A DNA stretch of 64,000 bases from positions 141,487,296-141,551,295 of the forward strand of contig CM041776.1 in NCBI GenBank assembly GCA_023374045.1, read 5' to 3'. Made by a program: the position numbers and the translations under genes. The DNA is from Limonium bicolor (Eukaryota > Streptophyta > Magnoliopsida > Caryophyllales > Plumbaginaceae). This document shows, one piece after another, positions 60,940 through 64,000 of this stretch (within the stretch, counting starts at the first letter, position 1; each line of letters begins with the position of its first letter). The notes under the pieces were generated by a model. That model made no database searches. It saw only the letters and a list, made by a program, of their open reading frames with translations, and was not told where the DNA came from.

Positions 60940-62136
60940 TAAACTTCTTAATTTTAACTTGTTTAATTTTAAGAAAGAGGGCTTAACTCGAAATTGTTTA
61001 TTTATGGCTTTATTACTTTGTTTGTTTACTTTTGTGCGCACTTTAATTTCTGCACCTTTGCATCATATGAGAGTGAGGGTCCACTTAAACCGATTTCATC
61101 CCGGGACCCGTTTGAGGGTCCCCTGTCAGGGACTCACACCTTTTAGGTGATGTGAATAAGCGGGGGAAAAGAGGAGGATGTCGTCTAACCACATCCCCTT
61201 AATACTTGGGCTTTAGCCCCAAGCGTTTTCCTGGCAGTGCCCTTACCTAGCCCATTGTTTGGTCAGTCAAAGACCCGACCGTAGACGCACACCTTCAGGT
61301 GATGTGAAAAAAGTGGGGAAGCCCAAAGAGAATAGCGTGCAAGCCCTATTCCTTTGTGGCGACCTAGGCCCATGCCCCAAGCACCTCTCCGGATCGATCC
61401 ATACCCAAATTGATTTAACCGTCAAGTGAGGACATGTTGAATTTGTGTGGGCCTTGTTTGCTTGTATGATCGGCCCATTACCCAGCCTAGAAATTGATAG
61501 GAACTTCTCCTACATTAACCTAGCCCAACTGAATTGGCGGCTCTACTTGTTTGTGGCCCAGAGGTCCTGTTTGGTTTAATATGTGAGTCATTCGGGCTTC
61601 GGCCTAAAAGCTTAGACTTAGGTGATTTCTCTTCTGGCCCAATTTGAATTATCCAATTAGTTCTAGGCCAAAAAAAAAAAGAAATCCACCTGAACTTGAA
61701 ATAACTCACAAGTCCTGAAAATAAAATCTTTTTCGGCTTAGCAACCATCTTCTTTGGCCCAAAGAAAGTTAGGCCCATTTGTGATTTAGGGACCATTCCA
61801 GCCCATGTGCTTTACTCCAGGCCCAAACACATTCCGGCCCAAGGGCTCATGCTAGTCTAGGTAGACTTCTTATTCGGGCCCTATCCCAAAACCCTAGATC
61901 TAGGTGTCACCTCTCAGGCCCAATCAAAGCCATCTGTTTAGATTTCAGTTCATAGTCTGAAAGATACTCCAGCCCAAACACCTCATTCTCTGGGTATCCC
62001 AGCCCACTTGCTTTCAGCCTAAGTCTGTTTCGATCTATCTTGTGAAGCGTCATGTTTCAGCCCACTTCCTTTTGTTAGCTAATAATGGACACCTTGGACA
62101 CAGGTAGACTCAAGTCCTAAGTGCGGTCCAATCGAC
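60940..62136 (+). other. D leader with dense GGCCCA/AGCCCA motifs
   Basis: No recognisable coding sequence. Between about 61245 and 62070 there are some 18 occurrences of GCCCA, mostly GGCCCA or CAGCCCA, many followed by AA or AC. An A-run of 11 is at 61670-61680. Confidence 0.7.
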
Positions 62137-62742
62137 ATGGAAGCCCAGCTCGCAATTTTGGAACAAAAGCACATGGCCACCATTGAAGCCATGGAGCAGA
62201 GGCATAGTGCTGCCATGGACGCCGTGGAATCTAACTACGTTGCTGTTATCGAAGAGTTGAAAGCAAAGGCTCTTTCCCTCGAGTCCGAACGTCAAACTCG
62301 GGATGAGTTAGTGGACAGGCTACTCAACACCCTTTATGACTGCATTGAAGTTGGCTCCATTAGGGTCCGAGGATCGGAGGGGAATGTCAAAGAAATTGCT
62401 ACAGAACTTAGGAAAGTGATCAGACAACCAGGAGCAGCAACTTGCATCCAAAGCTGCACCCGTAAGAGAACCAGGCAACATGAGGAAGACAGTGATCGAC
62501 AGTCAAGAGGACCTGGTTGGAGCGTTGGGACAGTAGAGCCATCCCGACGGAGTTCTCGACAGAGAGAGTTTACAGACATCGGCCGAACACCAAGCCAAGC
62601 ACTTGAAGAGCTTCGAGGAAGATATCCGATGCAGCCGCTCGCCCTGAGGCCAGGAACTACTCATTTGGGGAAGGATCTTAATCAATTTTGTCACTTTCAT
62701 CAGCTGCCCGGTCACGACACTGACCACTGCAGAGCCCTATAA
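62137..62742 (+). pseudogene. gag remnant of D (Tat/Ogre-type)
   Basis: A 201-codon frame with a good start context (GACATGG). Residues 1-50 are a heptad-rich coiled coil (LAILEQKHMATIEAMEQRH and on). The middle is polar and arginine-rich. Near the end is PSQALEELRGRYPMQPL and a zinc-knuckle-like CHFHQLPGHDTDHC (CX2HX4HX4C, residues 185-198), typical of the C-terminus of Tat-lineage gag. The frame ends in TAA straight after CRAL, but the same frame continues HGIQDLIDQG, the usual next segment, so the stop is premature. The capsid domain expected between the coiled coil and the knuckle is missing, since full Tat gags are several hundred residues longer. Probably an internally deleted, inactive gag. 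Confidence 0.7.
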
Positions 62743-64000
62743 CACGGAATCCAGGATCTGATTGACCAAGGGCTCCAATTCTAAGAACATGGTGGAGAGC
62801 GCAGGGCACGCGTGCCCAGGCATCATCAGAAATGTTGCTTTTCTCATTAAATGCATTTCTTTTATTGATTAGTTGTCTTTCAACTTTTGTAGTAGTTAGT
62901 TCCCTTGAATCATTTTCGGTAGTTTTCCTGAGTTTGTAATTTCCAACATTATTCTTTTTGTTGAATAAAACATAGTTCCTTTTTCATAATTTTTGTACAA
63001 AACATCATTCATTTATTCGAAAAAACTTTAGGAAAAAAACACTCACGTCTTTCAAGGATCACGAAGTAATCATTTTCTGACTATGCAATGGAACGACTTG
63101 TCTATTGTTTCTAAAAATTTGAACATGCCTAGCCAAACACCACAACTCACCACATAATATCCAAACAACCCACAATGAGGTTCAAGGCCCACATCTATCA
63201 AACTGTTGTCACAAACCCCAAATCAATACTGGGGGCAATCCGAGTTTAGAATCATTGTCTTCGAATCTTTCGTTTAAGCGTGTGAACTAGTCTCTGAGTG
63301 AAATTCACGAGAGTGTCTTGAGCGGAAAAACCATGAGTGAACGAGCGTGTCATTTTTACACGACTCCGGTGAGACAACATTCAAGGGTAAGGTAAACGGC
63401 ATAACTCCGACCGAAGGAGATAATTTGTAGATTTACTCTTAGACCTGCGAAAAGTAACAAAGAGCGGATACACAACTATCAAGAATGACGAAGCACCTAG
63501 GTACAGCACCACATAGCCAAAAGCTTGTGAACCCTGACATTAAACCCTAGGCACCCCCGCTGAGCCCTTCATATATCCATTTTCGATATTATGAACTCCA
63601 CAAAATAACCCAGCCAACGATGAATGTCCGACCCGGTGACCAAAGGACGCGAGGAGTCCGACTCTCAGATAACGTTCTCATCAGTCCAAAGAAGCAACGC
63701 CGCTATCAGCATGACAAAGTGATCCGTAAATGGTCCTAGAGTGACACAGGATCAAGAGAGCTCACATCAAAAGAACTCTCGAAGCCCAAAACCGGGAAAC
63801 ACAAGAACCCTGAAGGCAAAATCGAGAAAGGATAAAACAAAAAGGCAAACCCGGAGTGCCTCGGAAAAATCCAAATGATAAAGAGAAGAGAAATGGTGCA
63901 AAGGACAACTTCAAAGTCCAAGTCCAGAAGCTCAAAAACAACGTCAACATGAAGCAGTTAGACGACTTCAAGACAAGGAAGATGAATCTGAGAGAAGACG
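62743..64000 (+). other. D sequence after gag, non-coding
   Basis: After about 15 codons of gag-like sequence the frame dissolves. There follow an AT-rich stretch (62820-63030), a CTGGGGGCAATC motif (63230-63241) of the kind seen in 3' regions of Tat/Athila elements, and an A-rich, purine-rich stretch (63640-64000). No protease, RT or integrase motif seen. Confidence 0.6.

Larger units (their letters stand above)
59161..64000 (+). mobile_element. Element D: Tat/Ogre-type LTR retrotransposon, 5' part
   Basis: Starts TGTTATACCC inside A's LTR. 5' LTR 59161-60918, tRNA-Arg-type PBS 60922-60939, a 1.2-kb leader, a gag remnant (62137-62742), then non-coding sequence to the window end. The PBS and gag C-terminal motif point to the Tat lineage (Ogre side). 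No protease or RT follows gag within the visible 1.26 kb, so it may also be a gag-only derivative. Confidence 0.82.

Overview
This is a repeat-rich stretch of a plant nuclear genome. The evidence is the elements themselves: Ty3/gypsy-type LTR retrotransposons with plant initiator-Met-tRNA primer binding sites (TGGTATCAGAGC), a degenerate chromodomain-type pol end, and a Tat/Ogre-type element primed by tRNA-Arg. I see no host gene, no intact pol, no rRNA gene and no CRISPR array. The species cannot be told; a large-genome angiosperm is the safest reading.

The window is almost wholly a set of nested LTR retrotransposons (my letters). Element A (minus strand) is the outermost. Its left LTR runs from before base 1 to 2643 and resumes at 47085-49858; its internal region is 49859-55009; its right LTR is 55010-59160, where it is cut by D. 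Element B (minus strand, 2644-47084) sits in A's left LTR. Its own left LTR (2644-3928 plus 17918-22104) is split by element C1 (minus strand, 3929-17917, target duplication TTTAA). Its internal region (22105-22512 plus 36495-41549) is split by element C2 (plus strand, 22513-36494, target duplication AAGTG). Element D (plus strand, from 59161 past the window end) is a Tat/Ogre-type element inserted in A's right LTR. The intact LTR copies give the pre-insertion sequence for B (near 58216) and C1 (near 42832), so the nesting is read directly from the sequence.

A, B, C1 and C2 form a related group. In element orientation their LTRs start TGAAATACCCC or close to it and end GGTGTTACA. LTRs are very long (about 4.5 kb in C, 5.5 kb in B, about 5.9 kb in A) and roughly as long as the internal regions (4.9-5.5 kb). 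The only long protein remnants are a gag in B (40284-41336, one in-frame stop) and a degenerate pol whose C-terminal chromodomain-like end is readable at 36664-36963. C1, C2 and A hold only a short gag-like motif after the PBS. They therefore look like non-autonomous large-LTR (LARD / TR-GAG-like) derivatives of a Tekay/Del-type chromovirus, presumably moved by proteins of a relative elsewhere.

The interesting content is non-coding: structured modules kept across families whose surrounding sequence has diverged. These are (1) a paired-hairpin module with self-complementary loops, (2) a hairpin about 95 bp inside the 3' end of the LTR, (3) a hairpin next to the polypurine tract (PPT), (4) a second PPT-like motif at the old pol end, (5) an array of 5-6 tandem mini-hairpins in C, and (6) strong GC hairpins at the same LTR position in C1 and C2 but of different sequence. 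Several stems show paired (compensatory) changes. Module order also differs between families.
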